This document shows positions 1 through 8,842 of a DNA stretch of 64,000 nucleotides, in pieces. The DNA lies in assembly GCF_013362815.1 (NCBI RefSeq), contig NZ_JABFVK010000009.1, positions 1 through 64,000 on the forward strand, written 5' to 3'. The DNA is from Hamadaea sp. GTDB lineage: Bacteria > Actinomycetota > Actinomycetes > Mycobacteriales > Micromonosporaceae. Both the position numbers and the translations under genes were made by a program. How positions within the stretch are numbered: the stretch's first letter is position 1; every line of letters begins with the position of its first letter. Under the pieces are notes generated by a model. That model was not told the DNA's origin. It saw only the letters and a list, made by a program, of their open reading frames with translations, and did not search any database.

Positions 1-1218
1 CTCCATCCCCGCGTACGGGGTGTTGGCGCTGAGGCTGGCGAGCGCGGCCGGATCGACGGTGAACCGGGCCTGCGGATCGATCAAAGTGAAGGTCGCCGGG
101 GAACCCGGGACCGGGGTATGGCCGTGCTCGTCGAGCCCGGCGATGCGGGCCGGCGTACGCGACATGCGGTCGGCGATGCCGTCCCAGCCCAACTCGTCAC
201 CGACCGTGTGCAGCACGATGGGCAGCGCCGTCTCCAGGCCGAGCATGCCCGGCCGGGCGTACGCCCACTCGCATTCCTTGTCGTGCGCGGCGTGCGGGGC
301 GTGGTCGGTGGCGACGACGTCGATCGTGCCGTCGATCAGCCCCCGGCGGAGTGCCTGCACATCGGTGTCGGTCCGCAGCGGCGGGTTGACCTTGAACACG
401 GGGTCGTAGGGGGCGGTGCCGTCGATCGCACCGCCGACCGCCTCGTCGGTCAGCAGCAGGTGATGCGGCGTTACTTCGGCGGTGACGCGTACGCCCCGGG
501 CCTTGGCCTGCCGGATGATGTCGACGCTGCCCGCCGTCGAGACATGGCAGACGTGCAACCGAGCTCCCGTATGCGCAGCGAGCAGCACGTCGCGGGCGAT
601 GATCGCCTCTTCGGCGACCGACGGCCAGCCGGTCAATCCGAGGCGGGCGGAGACGTCGCCCTCGTGCATCTGCGCGCCCTGGGTGAGCCGGGGCTCCTCG
701 GCGTGCTGAGCGATGACGCCGTCGAACGCCTTCACGTACTCCAGGGCCCGCCGCATGAGCCGGGGGTCGTGCACGCACATGCCGTCGTCGGAGAAGATCC
801 GGACGTTGGCCGCCGAGTCGGCCATCGCGCCGAGCTCGGCCAGCTGCTCGCCGCCGAGGCCGACCGTGACCGCGCCGATCGGCTGGACGTCGACCAGTCC
901 GGCCTCGCGGCCCAGCCGCCAGACCTGTTCGACGACGCCGGCGGTGTCGGCGACCGGGCTGGTGTTGGCCATGGCGCACACCGCGGTGTATCCGCCGAGC
1001 GCGGCCGCCCGCGAGCCGGTCAGCACCGTCTCGGCGTCCTCCCGGCCCGGTTCACGCAGGTGGGTATGCAGATCGACCAGCCCGGGCAGGGCGATCAGCC
1101 CGGCGCCGTCCATGACCTCCTCGGTGCCGTCGGCGCTCTCGGCGATGACGCCGTCGCGGACGACCAGGTCGACGGGAGCACCGCCCAGCACGCTGATGTT
1201 GCGGATCAGGTAGCTCAC
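1..1218 (-). CDS. pyrC: Dihydroorotase (partial, 3' end outside window)
   Basis: Cyclises carbamoyl-aspartate to dihydroorotate, step 3 of pyrimidine synthesis, in the cytoplasm. Reading the minus strand from GTG at 1218 gives 406 codons without a stop up to the window edge; the family is about 430 residues, so only the last few dozen are missing. The zinc-binding [10 protein letters not shown] motif is encoded near 1080-1050, and the later ATDHAPH motif is encoded near 320-300. The GTG start overlaps the pyrB stop (GTGA, 1215-1218), indicating translational coupling in a pyrR-pyrB-pyrC operon. A GTG start and the missing end explain why simple ORF calling misses it. Assignment is firm. Confidence 0.95.
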   Translation of the reverse strand, partial: MSYLIRNISVLGGAPVDLVVRDGVIAESADGTEEVMDGAGLIALPGLVDLHTHLREPGREDAETVLTGSRAAALGGYTAVCAMANTSPVADTAGVVEQVWRLGREAGLVDVQPIGAVTVGLGGEQLAELGAMADSAANVRIFSDDGMCVHDPRLMRRALEYVKAFDGVIAQHAEEPRLTQGAQMHEGDVSARLGLTGWPSVAEEAIIARDVLLAAHTGARLHVCHVSTAGSVDIIRQAKARGVRVTAEVTPHHLLLTDEAVGGAIDGTAPYDPVFKVNPPLRTDTDVQALRRGLIDGTIDVVATDHAPHAAHDKECEWAYARPGMLGLETALPIVLHTVGDELGWDGIADRMSRTPARIAGLDEHGHTPVPGSPATFTLIDPQARFTVDPAALASLSANTPYAGME

Positions 1219-2135
1219 GAACGACCTCCAAGCAGCAAGTACAGACAGGCCATCCGAACGGAGACGCCGTTGGCGACCTGTTCGACGATGGTGGAGCGGG
1301 GCGAGTCGGCCACCTCGGGCGCGATCTCGACGCCGCGGTTCATCGGGCCGGGGTGCATGACGATCGCGTGGTCCGGCATCCGGCGCAGCCGGGCGCTGTC
1401 GAGCCCGTAGCGCTTGTAGTACTCGTGCGACGAGGGGAAGAACGCGGCGTTCATCCGCTCCTTCTGGACGCGCAGCATCATCACCACGTCGGCGTCGGGC
1501 AGCACCGAGTCGAAGTCGTAGCTGACCCGCAGGCTCGGCGTGAGGTTGGCGAACGCGGGCGGCACCAGCGTCGGCGGGCCGACCAGCGTCACCTTCGCGC
1601 CCAGCGTGTGCAGCAGCAGCGCGTTCGATCGGGCCACCCGGCTGTGCAGGACGTCGCCGACGACCGCCACGTTGAGTCCCTCGACCTTGCCCATGCGGGA
1701 GCGCATCGTGTACGTGTCGAGCAGCGCCTGGGTGGGGTGCTCGTGCGTACCGTCACCGGCGTTGAGGACGCTGCCGTGCACCCAGTGGGTGAGCCGGTGC
1801 GGCGCGCCCGAAGCGGGATGCCGGATGACCACCGCGTCGGCGCCCATGGCCTGCAACGTCCAGGCGGTGTCCTTGAGCGACTCGCCCTTCTCGACGCTGG
1901 AGCCCTTGGCCGAGAAGTTCACGACGTCGGCCGACAGCCGCTTCGCGGCCACCTCGAAAGAGGTCCGGGTACGCGTGCTGTCCTCGTAGAAGAGGTTGAC
2001 CACCGTGCGGCCCCGCAACGTGGGCAGCTTCTTGACCTCCCGGCCCGCGACGGTCGCCATCTCGGCGGCGATGTCGTGGATCTGGGTGGCGGTCGCGGCG
2101 TCGAGATCGGCCGCGGAGAGCAGATGCTTGATCAC
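1215..2135 (-). CDS. pyrB: Aspartate carbamoyltransferase catalytic subunit
   Basis: Condenses carbamoyl phosphate and aspartate, the committed step of pyrimidine synthesis. The 306-residue length is typical for the catalytic chain. Visible motifs are the carbamoyl-phosphate loop STRTRTSFE (about residues 53-61), HPTQALLD in the middle and HPGPMNRG near residue 262. No pyrI regulatory chain is present, as usual in actinobacteria. The GTG start lies one base after the pyrR stop and is preceded by GGAGG inside the pyrR 3' end. Its stop overlaps the pyrC start. Expression should follow pyrR and its leader RNA site. Confidence 0.97.
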   Translation of the reverse strand: MIKHLLSAADLDAATATQIHDIAAEMATVAGREVKKLPTLRGRTVVNLFYEDSTRTRTSFEVAAKRLSADVVNFSAKGSSVEKGESLKDTAWTLQAMGADAVVIRHPASGAPHRLTHWVHGSVLNAGDGTHEHPTQALLDTYTMRSRMGKVEGLNVAVVGDVLHSRVARSNALLLHTLGAKVTLVGPPTLVPPAFANLTPSLRVSYDFDSVLPDADVVMMLRVQKERMNAAFFPSSHEYYKRYGLDSARLRRMPDHAIVMHPGPMNRGVEIAPEVADSPRSTIVEQVANGVSVRMACLYLLLGGRS

Positions 2136-2136
2136 T

Positions 2137-2682
2137 TCACGCCTCCGTCGTTTCGCCGGTCAGCCGGACTTCGTCCACGCCGTCGACCTCGCTGAGCAGC
2201 ACCTTGACCTGCTCGACGAGGGAGGTGGGGATGTTCTTGCCGACGTAGTCGGCCCGGATCGGCAGCTGGCGGTGGCCCCGGTCGACGAGGACGGCCAGCT
2301 GGACCGCCGCCGGGCGGCCGAGATCACTGATCGCGTCGAGCGCCGCCCGCACCGTACGCCCGGAGTAGAGCACGTCGTCGACGAGGATCACCTTGCCGCC
2401 GTCGATGCCACCGCTGGGCAGCTCCGTCCGGCCGACCGCACGGGTGGACTGCCGCCCGAGGTCGTCGCGGTAGAGCGTGATGTCGAGCGTGCCGACGGGG
2501 AGTTTCACCTGCTCGAAAGCGTTGATGCGGTCGGCCAGCCGATGGGCCAGCGGTACGCCGCGAGTGGCTACGCCGAGCAAGACGACGTCGCTCGCGCCCT
2601 GGGTCTTCTCCAGGATCTGATGAGCGATTCTGTCGAGAACGCGGTGAATGTCCGCTTCTGAGAGAATGACTTTGTAGGCCAA
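2137..2682 (-). CDS. pyrR: PyrR bifunctional pyrimidine operon regulator / uracil phosphoribosyltransferase
   Basis: UMP-responsive RNA-binding attenuator protein with uracil phosphoribosyltransferase fold. The PRPP-binding motif [13 protein letters not shown] is present around residues 97-109. I choose the TTG at 2682 (181 residues) over the longer GTG at 2706. The TTG is preceded at normal spacing by GGAAGGGGG, and the extra codons of the longer frame fall inside that ribosome site and inside a PyrR-binding-loop match (2700-2711). A CTG at 2685 is a second option. First gene of pyrR-pyrB-pyrC. It probably represses its own translation when UMP is high, as reported for mycobacterial pyrR. 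Confidence 0.93.
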   Translation of the reverse strand: MAYKVILSEADIHRVLDRIAHQILEKTQGASDVVLLGVATRGVPLAHRLADRINAFEQVKLPVGTLDITLYRDDLGRQSTRAVGRTELPSGGIDGGKVILVDDVLYSGRTVRAALDAISDLGRPAAVQLAVLVDRGHRQLPIRADYVGKNIPTSLVEQVKVLLSEVDGVDEVRLTGETTEA

Positions 2683-2691
2683 CAGGGACCC

Positions 2692-2718
2692 CCTTCCCCG
2701 CCTCACGGGACGGGATTA
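2692..2718 (-). promoter_or_regulatory. PyrR-binding RNA loop overlapping the pyrR ribosome-binding site
   Basis: Read on the minus strand, 2711-2700 is GTCCCGTGAGGC, matching the core RUCCNGNGAGGY of the Bacillus PyrR-binding consensus at every defined position. TCCCG just upstream and CGGGGA just downstream can pair to form the stem. The ribosome site GGAAGGGGG follows immediately, so PyrR bound here would block translation of pyrR and, by coupling, pyrB and pyrC. The match is seen; the function is inferred from the known consensus. Confidence 0.75.
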
Positions 2719-2743
2719 AAGAGTGTCTGCAGAGATCTCACCG

Positions 2744-2772
2744 ACCCTATCAAGGCGTACGTGAGCAGCCAA
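2744..2772 (-). promoter_or_regulatory. Predicted pyrR operon promoter
   Basis: Minus-strand -35 TTGGCT (2772-2767), 17-nt spacer, -10 TAGGGT (2749-2744). This would start transcription near 2737 and give a leader of about 55 nt that contains the PyrR loop. Sequence-based prediction only. Confidence 0.5.
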
Positions 2773-2854
2773 TGTGAGGGTCGTCCCGCCGATTCAGGCA
2801 GGCCCGGGGAGACCGTTCGGCCCATGCGCGTACCAACAAGTGGGCTAGCAGCAC

Positions 2855-2895
2855 TTGACCACAGCGCGTAACCGACGTACCGTCACGCTGCGTAA
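2855..2895 (+). promoter_or_regulatory. bldD promoter with BldD-box operator
   Basis: -35 TTGACC (2855-2860), 17-nt spacer, -10 TACCGT (2878-2883), a good housekeeping-sigma promoter. Directly on it lies TCACGCTGCGTAA (2883-2895), which fits the published Streptomyces BldD consensus TnACnC(A/T)GnGTnA at every fixed position. It would cover the start site, as expected for the autorepression known for BldD in Streptomyces. Confidence 0.72.
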
Positions 2896-2931
2896 CGATC
2901 ACTCGTGGATCAGCACTGTGGGAGGGTCTGA

Positions 2932-3429
2932 ATGTCGACGGAATACTCCAGGTCACTGGGTGCCCGGCTGCGCTCGATCCGCACTCAGCAGGGCCTCTCC
3001 CTGCAGGGCGTGGAGGAGAAGTCGAACGGCCGCTGGAAGGCCGTGGTGGTCGGCTCCTACGAGCGGGGCGACCGCGCGGTGACCGTCTCGCGCCTCGCCG
3101 AGCTGGCCGATTTCTACCGGGTCCCGGTCTCGGAGCTGCTCCCCGACGGTGCCGAGGTCAAGCAGAGCGAGGAGCGCGCCACCAAGATCGTTCTCGACCT
3201 CGAGAAGCTCTACGAGTCCTCGAACGAGGAGCTCGGCTACGTCGCCCGGTACGCCCGCGCGATCCAGCAGCAGCGCGGCGACTACAACGGCCGCATCCTG
3301 TCGATCCGCGCGGACGACATGCGAGCGCTGGCGATCATGTACGACAAGTCGCCGTCGGAGTTCACCGACCGCCTCGCCGAACTCGGCGTCCTCGTCCCGG
3401 ACCCGCGAGCCTTCTTCGCAGGTAGCTGA
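2932..3429 (+). CDS. bldD: Developmental master regulator BldD
   Basis: DNA-binding repressor that, when dimerised by cyclic di-GMP, keeps sporulation genes off during vegetative growth. The 165-residue protein has an N-terminal XRE-type helix-turn-helix (about 8-72) and a C-terminal domain carrying the c-di-GMP signature RGD (115-117), eight residues, RADD (126-129), the RxD-X8-RxxD pattern. The ATG is preceded by GGAGGG. It faces the pyr operon divergently and nusB convergently, the usual actinobacterial neighbourhood. Autoregulation is suggested by the BldD box at 2883-2895. Confidence 0.97.
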   Translation: MSTEYSRSLGARLRSIRTQQGLSLQGVEEKSNGRWKAVVVGSYERGDRAVTVSRLAELADFYRVPVSELLPDGAEVKQSEERATKIVLDLEKLYESSNEELGYVARYARAIQQQRGDYNGRILSIRADDMRALAIMYDKSPSEFTDRLAELGVLVPDPRAFFAGS

Positions 3430-3432
3430 CCT

Positions 3433-3540
3433 GAAAATCGGCCGCCATTTGGCCCCTGGCTGCGTTGCTCGACACCTCGTTGGCCCGAGCCAACGTCGGC
3501 GTCGTGCGCCTTGCCAGATGACCAAATGGCGGCCGTTTTC
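3433..3540. repeat. Long imperfect palindrome between convergent bldD and nusB
   Basis: The outer arms 3439-3452 (CGGCCGCCATTTGG) and 3522-3535 pair perfectly over 14 bp. They are extended by AAAA/TTTT and G/C pairs with one bulged T at 3438. Inside, CTGGC/GCCAG (3456-3460, 3513-3517) and a hairpin CGTTGGC-CCGA-GCCAACG (3478-3495) continue the structure. The T-run flanks suit a bidirectional terminator, but the size and nested arms also resemble a non-coding miniature element. Confidence 0.7.
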
Positions 3541-3578
3541 TTACCTAGAGTTAGAAATAGACCCAGCAAGCCCCGCCG

Positions 3579-4010
3579 TTAATGGGCATAGTCGGCTATG
3601 CGGCCGAGAATTCCGTTGAGGAACCTGGGTGAATCGTCGGTGGAGAGCTCTTTCGCTAGCTCTACTGCTTCGGTGATCGCTACCGGGTCGTCGACGTCTT
3701 CGACGTAGAGCAGCTCGTAGACGGCGATCCGGGCGAGGTTGCGGTCGACGACCGGCATACGGTCGATCGTCCAGCCCTCCGCGTAGCTCGCGATCAGCTC
3801 GTCGATTCGGTCGAGGTGGGCGGCGACGCCCTCCACCAGCGACACGGCGTACGGCAGGTGCTCCGGGCGTGGAAATTCCAGGCGCTCGACATACTCCGAC
3901 AGCGTCTTGGCGATGTTGCGGTCGCGCAGGTCGGCCTCGTAGAGGACGTCCAGAGCCCGCTTGCGCGCCTTGCGGCGAGCGGGCATCTGCGACTTCGGCG
4001 CCTCAGCCAT
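3579..4010 (-). CDS. nusB: Transcription antitermination factor NusB
   Basis: All-helical RNA-binding protein that with NusE (S10) binds boxA and supports rRNA antitermination. The 143-residue protein has the arginine-rich boxA-binding start RRKARKRALDVLYEAD (about 12-27) and the C-terminal STDDSPRFLNGILG motif. Its ATG shares one base with the efp stop (TGATG at 4010), so it is translationally coupled to efp. It is the last gene of the minus-strand aro-efp-nusB run, ending toward the palindrome shared with bldD. Confidence 0.96.
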   Translation of the reverse strand: MAEAPKSQMPARRKARKRALDVLYEADLRDRNIAKTLSEYVERLEFPRPEHLPYAVSLVEGVAAHLDRIDELIASYAEGWTIDRMPVVDRNLARIAVYELLYVEDVDDPVAITEAVELAKELSTDDSPRFLNGILGRIADYAH

Positions 4011-4567
4011 CAGGAACGGCCCAGGTAACGCCCGTCGCGGGTGTCGACCTTGATCTTCTCGCCGGTGGTGATGAACAGCGGAACCTGGACGGTCGCGCCG
4101 GTCTCGATGGTGGCCGGCTTGGTGCCGCCGGTCGAGCGGTCGCCCTGCAGGCCGGGCTCGGTGTAGGTGACCTCGACCATGACCGACGTCGGGAGCTCGA
4201 CGTACAGCGGGGCGCCCTCGTGGGTGGCGACGACCACCTCGGCCTCGGGCAGCAGGTAGTTGGCGTTGTCGCCCACGGTCGCACCGTTGACGTGGATCTG
4301 GTCGTAGGTGTCCAGATCCATGAAGACGTAGTCCTCGCCGTCGGCGTACAGGTACTGCATCGAACGCTTGTCGACGTTGGCGGTCTCGACCTTGGTGCCC
4401 GCGTTGAAGGTCTTGTCGACGACCTTGCCCGAGAGCACGTGCTTGAGGGTCGTCCGCACGAACGCGGGGCCCTTACCAGGCTTGACGTGCTGGAACTCGA
4501 CCACGGCCCACAGCTCGTTGTCGAGGTTGAGCACCATGCCGTTCTTGAGGTCGTTCGTGCTGGCCAC
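4010..4567 (-). CDS. efp: Translation elongation factor P
   Basis: Rescues ribosomes stalled at polyproline. I use GTG at 4567 (185 residues, starting [13 protein letters not shown]) rather than the upstream in-frame start at 4606. This matches family length, and GGGAGC sits at ribosome-site distance. The tip loop reads [10 protein letters not shown], the PGKGP type found in actinobacteria, which has been reported to work without lysine modification; no modification genes are visible nearby. The KOW-like N-terminal and two OB domains are collinear with the family. Coupled to nusB; 64 bp downstream of aroQ. Confidence 0.95.
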   Translation of the reverse strand: MASTNDLKNGMVLNLDNELWAVVEFQHVKPGKGPAFVRTTLKHVLSGKVVDKTFNAGTKVETANVDKRSMQYLYADGEDYVFMDLDTYDQIHVNGATVGDNANYLLPEAEVVVATHEGAPLYVELPTSVMVEVTYTEPGLQGDRSTGGTKPATIETGATVQVPLFITTGEKIKVDTRDGRYLGRS

Positions 4568-4631
4568 TGGAAAAGCTCCCGGGTATGCGAAATTGATAAC
4601 GAACAAGCCGGACCAGTTTACCGGCCGGTCA

Positions 4632-5087
4632 TCAGGCTGCTGGAGCCGAGGTGTCGGTGATCACCCGCGACAGGTGGGACAGCGCGAGCCGGTAACCGTC
4701 GACGCCGAGCCCGGCGATGACGCCCGTGGCCACGGCCGAGATCACCGAGTGGTGCCGGAACTCCTCGCGCGCGTGGATGTTCGAGATGTGCACCTCGACG
4801 AGGGGTGCCTTGAGCATGGCGCAGGCGTCGCGGAGGGCGTACGAGTAGTGGCTCCACGCCGCCGAGTTGAGCACCACCGGAACGGCCTCGTCCGCGGCGG
4901 CGTGCAGCCAGTGGATCATCTCGGATTCGTCGTCGGTCTGCCGGCACTCGACCTCGAGACCGAGCCGCTCACCCTCGGCGACGCACATCTTGACCAGGTC
5001 TTCGTAGCTGGTCACGCCGTAGATCAGGGTCTGCCGGGTACCCAGACGGCCCAGGTTCACCCCGTTGAAGACATAAACCTTCGTCAC
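4632..5087 (-). CDS. aroQ: Type II 3-dehydroquinate dehydratase
   Basis: Dehydrates 3-dehydroquinate to 3-dehydroshikimate in the shikimate pathway; forms a dodecamer in the family. The GTG at 5087 overlaps the aroB stop (GTGA) and follows AGGAGC. The 151-residue product has the flexible lid with catalytic arginine and tyrosine in [12 protein letters not shown] (about 12-23), and the histidine-rich [17 protein letters not shown] stretch near residue 104. Differences from the textbook motifs are NGVNLGRLG for GPNLNLLG and NSAAWSH for NPGAYTH, conservative within actinobacterial members. A longer frame extending into aroB is a shadow. Confidence 0.93.
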   Translation of the reverse strand: MTKVYVFNGVNLGRLGTRQTLIYGVTSYEDLVKMCVAEGERLGLEVECRQTDDESEMIHWLHAAADEAVPVVLNSAAWSHYSYALRDACAMLKAPLVEVHISNIHAREEFRHHSVISAVATGVIAGLGVDGYRLALSHLSRVITDTSAPAA

Positions 5088-6151
5088 CGTACAAGCTCCT
5101 CGTAGGCGGCGCGTAGCAGCGCCTCGTCCTCGATCGGCACGGTCACCGGCTTCGCGACCTCGTCCAGCAGGACGAACCGCAGCGCGGCGCCACGCGCCTT
5201 CTTGTCCACGCGCATCGCGGGCAGCAGTTGCTCCCAGGCGTCCGCGCGATAGGTCACCGGCAACTCCAGCTCGGTCAGGATGCGCCGGGTCCAGTCCACC
5301 ACGTCGACCCGGCCGGTACGCCGGGACAGCAGCGCGGCGTACACCATCCCGACCGCGACGGCGTGCCCGTGCGGCCAGGTGTAGCCCTCGACCCGTTCGA
5401 TGGCGTGCCCGAGGGTGTGCCCGTAGTTGAGGATCTCGCGGCGGCCCTGTTCGGTCAGGTCCTCGGCGACGACCTCGGCCTTGACGCGTACCTTCCGCTC
5501 GATCAGCTCGCGCAGCACGGGCCCGGCGGGGTCGATCGCGGCCGAAAGGCCGGCCTCGAACAGGTCGAGGATCACCGGGTCGGCGATGAACCCGCCCTTG
5601 ACCACCTCGGCGAGTCCGGCACGCAGCTGATCCGCGGGGAGGGTGTCGAGGGCGGACAGCTCGCACAGCACCCCGGCCGGTGGATGGAACGCGCCGACGA
5701 GGTTCTTCCCGGCGGCGACGTTGATCCCGGTCTTGCCCCCGATCGCGGCGTCGACCATGCCGTTGATGCTCGTCGACATCGGAATCCAGGCGACGCCGCG
5801 CAGCCAGCAGGCGGCCACGTAGCCGGCGAGGTCGGTCGCCGCTCCCCCGCCGACGCCGACGATGACGTCGGAGCGGGTGAAGCCGGCCGCACCGAGGGCA
5901 TCCCAGCACAATTGCGCGGTCGCGAGCGACTTGCCCGACTCCGCGTCGGGGATCTCGACGGGCAGTACGCTCAGCCCGGCGTCGATCAGCGAGTGCGCTG
6001 CGTGCTGGGCGTAATGCTCGACCGAACGCGTGAAGATCACCGCAGCCCGAGTCGCCTTCCCGGTCAGCCGGGGCAGTTCATCGTGCAGCCCACGTCCCAC
6101 GAACACGTCGTAGGGCTTCGGTCCGCCAACTGGAATGGCTGTCGTCTCCAT
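5084..6151 (-). CDS. aroB: 3-dehydroquinate synthase
   Basis: Converts DAHP to 3-dehydroquinate using NAD and a divalent metal. The 355-residue product shows the NAD-binding [19 protein letters not shown] (about 100-118), the substrate loop [28 protein letters not shown] and the metal histidine motif [12 protein letters not shown] near residue 246. It is coupled to aroQ by a 4-base overlap. Unlike the usual aroC-aroK-aroB run, its upstream side is separated from aroK by a lipoprotein gene on the other strand, so it needs its own promoter in 6152-6237. Confidence 0.97.
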   Translation of the reverse strand: METTAIPVGGPKPYDVFVGRGLHDELPRLTGKATRAAVIFTRSVEHYAQHAAHSLIDAGLSVLPVEIPDAESGKSLATAQLCWDALGAAGFTRSDVIVGVGGGAATDLAGYVAACWLRGVAWIPMSTSINGMVDAAIGGKTGINVAAGKNLVGAFHPPAGVLCELSALDTLPADQLRAGLAEVVKGGFIADPVILDLFEAGLSAAIDPAGPVLRELIERKVRVKAEVVAEDLTEQGRREILNYGHTLGHAIERVEGYTWPHGHAVAVGMVYAALLSRRTGRVDVVDWTRRILTELELPVTYRADAWEQLLPAMRVDKKARGAALRFVLLDEVAKPVTVPIEDEALLRAAYEELVR

Positions 6152-6200
6152 CGTGGTCAGCGTATCGGATCACATGATCGTCAAGCTTTCACCGGTGGCC

Positions 6201-6229
6201 TTGTCTCATCCTCCGGATCGTCTTAGCGT
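6201..6229 (+). promoter_or_regulatory. Predicted promoter of the lipoprotein gene
   Basis: -35 TTGTCT (6201-6206), 17-nt spacer, -10 TAGCGT (6224-6229). The GTG start lies 8 nt after the -10, so the transcript is probably leaderless. Prediction from sequence. Confidence 0.5.
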
Positions 6230-6237
6230 GTGCCGCT

Positions 6238-6801
6238 GTGCGTCGGATCTTGTCAGTCTGGGTCGTGGTCATCGTGGCTCTCGCCGGTGCCGCAGCCTGC
6301 GGTCCCGAAGAACCCGTGACGGTTGCCCAGAGCACCCCGACGGTCGGCGCGGGCAGCAGTTCGTCTCCGTCGGCCAGCGCCGTCCCGACGAATTCGCCGA
6401 CATCCAGCCCAGCCGCCAGCGGTTCGCCGAAGCCCACGAAATCGCCGAGCGCCGTCCGCACGACCACGAAGCCGCCGTCGCCGAAGCCCAAGCTCGTGAT
6501 CAAGTCGGTCAAGCTGGCCGCCGCGTTCTCCGGTTCGACGTTCAACGTCACGGTCACCATTCAGACCACCGGTTACGGCTCCAGCTCGACCACGCTCATC
6601 ATCAGCGGCATCGGCAGCGGCGGGGCCGGCCTGCAGCGGAACATCAGCGTCACCGGGACCGGCTCGAACACCTTCGTGAAGAAGTATTCATACGTTCCGC
6701 CGTGGTGCTCCGGCGGGGGCGGCGCCACGACCGCCTTCGCCGACATCCTGCCGGACTCCGGCTGGCCGAGCCCGGGCCTGGTCGAGAAGCCCTGCCCCTG
6801 A
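6238..6801 (+). CDS. Small secreted lipoprotein, function unknown
   Basis: A 187-residue protein with a type II signal peptide: basic MRR, hydrophobic stretch, then ALAGAAAC with the lipid-attachment cysteine near residue 21. A Ser/Thr/Pro-rich spacer (about 30-80) leads to a C-terminal domain of roughly 100 residues beginning PKLVIKSVKLAAAF, rich in beta-prone and glycine-serine segments. It has a possible disulfide between cysteines in VPPWCSGG and EKPCP. I do not recognise the domain. It reads against the aro genes and sits between aroB and aroK, so it looks like a later insertion into the shikimate operon. Start GTG has no clear ribosome site; leaderless is likely. Confidence 0.75.
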   Translation: MRRILSVWVVVIVALAGAAACGPEEPVTVAQSTPTVGAGSSSSPSASAVPTNSPTSSPAASGSPKPTKSPSAVRTTTKPPSPKPKLVIKSVKLAAAFSGSTFNVTVTIQTTGYGSSSTTLIISGIGSGGAGLQRNISVTGTGSNTFVKKYSYVPPWCSGGGGATTAFADILPDSGWPSPGLVEKPCP

Positions 6802-6824
6802 CGGAGACGTCCGCCGGACACGCG

Positions 6825-7331
6825 TCAGCGGCCGAGCGCCCCGGCGAGTTCGGCGGCGATCTCGGCCGGCTCGCGGCCGTCGGTCTTCACCGTGATCGTC
6901 GCGACCTCTTCATAGAGCGGACGCCGTTGGTCCAGCAGGTACTTCAGGGTGGCCCGGGGATTCAGCTCCAGCAGCGGCCGGCCCTGGCCGAGCCCGATCC
7001 GGTGGACCGCGTCGGGGAGTTCGACGCTCAGATAGACGACGGTGTGCCCGGCCAGCAGCGCTCGCGTGGGCTCGGCCAGGATCGCCCCGCCGCCCAGGGA
7101 CACCACGCCCTCGTGCTCAGCGAGCGCCGCGGCGACAGCAGCCCGTTCAAGCGTCCGGAAATGGTCCTCGCCGTCGTCGACGAAGATGTCGGAGATCGGC
7201 TTGCCGGCGCTCGCCACGATGTCGGCGTCGACGTCCCGGAACCGTACGCCCAGCGCCTCGGCGAGCAGCTCGCCGACGGTGGTCTTGCCGCTGCCGGGTG
7301 CGCCGACGAGCACCGCGACCGGGCGGCTCAT
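6825..7331 (-). CDS. aroK: Shikimate kinase
   Basis: Phosphorylates shikimate at the 3-hydroxyl with ATP. The 168-residue protein has Walker [10 protein letters not shown] (about 9-17), the shikimate-binding DVDADIV (about 33-39), FRTLE near residue 58 and the LGGGAI segment near residue 79, all in family order. Its start overlaps the aroC stop by four bases (7328-7331), so the two are translated together. It ends facing the convergent lipoprotein gene with 23 bp between them. Confidence 0.96.
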   Translation of the reverse strand: MSRPVAVLVGAPGSGKTTVGELLAEALGVRFRDVDADIVASAGKPISDIFVDDGEDHFRTLERAAVAAALAEHEGVVSLGGGAILAEPTRALLAGHTVVYLSVELPDAVHRIGLGQGRPLLELNPRATLKYLLDQRRPLYEEVATITVKTDGREPAEIAAELAGALGR

Positions 7332-8506
7332 CGGATCACCAGGTTCGCCAGGTAGCCGTCGAGGTTACGGCGGATCTCGGCGATCGAGTCCCCGCCGAAC
7401 TTCTCCAGTGCCGCCTCGGCCAGCACCAATGCGACCATCGCCTCGGCGACCACGGCCGCGGCCGGCACCGCGCATACATCGGAACGCTGGTTGATCGCCG
7501 TCGCGGATTCGCCGGTCGTGACGTCGATCGTGTTCAGCGCCCGGTTGAGCGAGGAGATGGGCTTCATCGCCGCGCGTACGCGCATCGGCTGACCGTTGGT
7601 GATGCCGCCCTCGAGGCCACCGGCGTGATCGGTGTTGCGCAGTACGCCGTCCGGGCTCGGGAAGATCTCGTCGTGGGCCACCGAACCCCGTGAACGGGCC
7701 TGCATCCAGGCGTCGCCGATCTCGACGCCCTTGATCGCCTGGATCGACATCAGGGCGGCGGCCAGCCGGGCGTCGAGCTTGCGATCCCACTGTGTGTGAC
7801 TGCCGAGGCCCGGCGGCACTCCGTACGCCAGCACCTCGACCACTCCGCCGAGCGTATCGGCGTCTTTCTTCGCCGCATCGACCTCGGCAACCATCGCCGC
7901 GCTCGCCTCCGGATCGAGGCAGCGCAACGGATCGGCGTCGATCCGCTCGGCGTCGGCCGGCACCGGCACCAGCCCCGGCTTGGCGGCGACCGATCCCAGC
8001 TCGACGACGTGCGAGACGATCTCGATGCCGAGTCCCTGGTGCAGCAGCGCCTTGGCGACCGCACCCACAGCGACTCGGGCCGCCGTCTCGCGGGCACTAG
8101 CGCGCTCCAGGATCGGCCGGGCGTCGACGTGCCCGTACTTCTGCATCCCGGCCAGGTCGGCGTGTCCCGGGCGCGGCCGGGTCAGCGGCGCGTTGCGGGC
8201 CTGCGCGGCGAGCAGCTCCGAGTCGACCGGGTCGGCCGCCATCACCGTCTCCCACTTGGGCCACTCGGAGTTGCCCACGATGATCGACACCGGGCTGCCG
8301 AGCGTCACCCCGTGCCGGACACCGCCGGTCACGGTGACGACGTCCTGCTCGAACGCCATCCGGGCGCCCCGGCCATACCCGAGCCGCCGCCGGGCCAGGT
8401 CCCGGCCGATGACGGCGCTCGTGATCTCGATTCCGGCGGGCAGGCCGTCGAGCACGGCGGTCAGCGACGGCCCGTGCGACTCTCCTGCGGTCAACCAACG
8501 CAACAC
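7328..8506 (-). CDS. aroC: Chorismate synthase
   Basis: Last shared step of aromatic synthesis: converts EPSP to chorismate with reduced FMN. The 392-residue product begins [12 protein letters not shown], and carries [12 protein letters not shown] (about 39-50), [12 protein letters not shown] near residue 134 and [12 protein letters not shown] near residue 300. It is the first gene of the aroC-aroK pair. The GTG start has only a weak ribosome site. The 336 bp upstream carry dispersed repeats and must hold the promoter. Confidence 0.97.
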   Translation of the reverse strand: MLRWLTAGESHGPSLTAVLDGLPAGIEITSAVIGRDLARRRLGYGRGARMAFEQDVVTVTGGVRHGVTLGSPVSIIVGNSEWPKWETVMAADPVDSELLAAQARNAPLTRPRPGHADLAGMQKYGHVDARPILERASARETAARVAVGAVAKALLHQGLGIEIVSHVVELGSVAAKPGLVPVPADAERIDADPLRCLDPEASAAMVAEVDAAKKDADTLGGVVEVLAYGVPPGLGSHTQWDRKLDARLAAALMSIQAIKGVEIGDAWMQARSRGSVAHDEIFPSPDGVLRNTDHAGGLEGGITNGQPMRVRAAMKPISSLNRALNTIDVTTGESATAINQRSDVCAVPAAAVVAEAMVALVLAEAALEKFGGDSIAEIRRNLDGYLANLVIR

Positions 8507-8842
8507 CTGATCAGTCTGTCACGCGCTGTCGGCGGCCTCTGTCACGCCGTGCCTCGCGTCTCACATGCTGCCTCTCTTCCCGTTGATCATGAACCTCGAG
8601 CCTGTTGGCAAAGCGCGAGTGGCCATGACCGTCGGTTCCCGACAGTTTGGCGGATCGCGTACAGACGATCGTCGGCGTCCGACGTTCTTGGCGGAGATCA
8701 ACGGAGAAAATGTGGGGTCATGGCACCGCGAATCTTCCACTGATCATGACCGCCCATGATCATGTTGGTCCCTCCGAGATTGATCATGGTTCTAGGGGGT
8801 GCGACACGCCGCCCGGTGGGACCTTAGGTTCATGATCAACGG
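8507..8842. other. Gene-free stretch upstream of aroC, rich in TGATCA motifs
   Basis: No credible ORF. It should contain the aroC promoter, which I cannot place with confidence. It holds a full copy of the 60-bp repeat (8780-8839), a partial one (CGTTGATCATGAACCT at 8581-8596), and further TGATCATG words near 8741 and 8755. This is the left boundary of the block that separates aroC from aroE. Confidence 0.6.
8780..8839 (-). repeat. 60-bp dispersed repeat, copy B
   Basis: Reads on the minus strand with ends TTGATCATG and CATGATCAA and the core CGGCGTGTCGCACCCCCTA. About 85 percent identical to the copy at 40085-40144, and shares the core with the copies at 12386 and 63837. The outer bases form imperfect terminal inverted repeats. 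Confidence 0.85.

Noticed and set aside
4632-5909. 425-codon minus frame joining aroB sequence in another frame to aroQ
   Set aside because: The first 274 codons are a shadow of aroB; the real aroQ starts at GTG 5087 with overlap and ribosome site.
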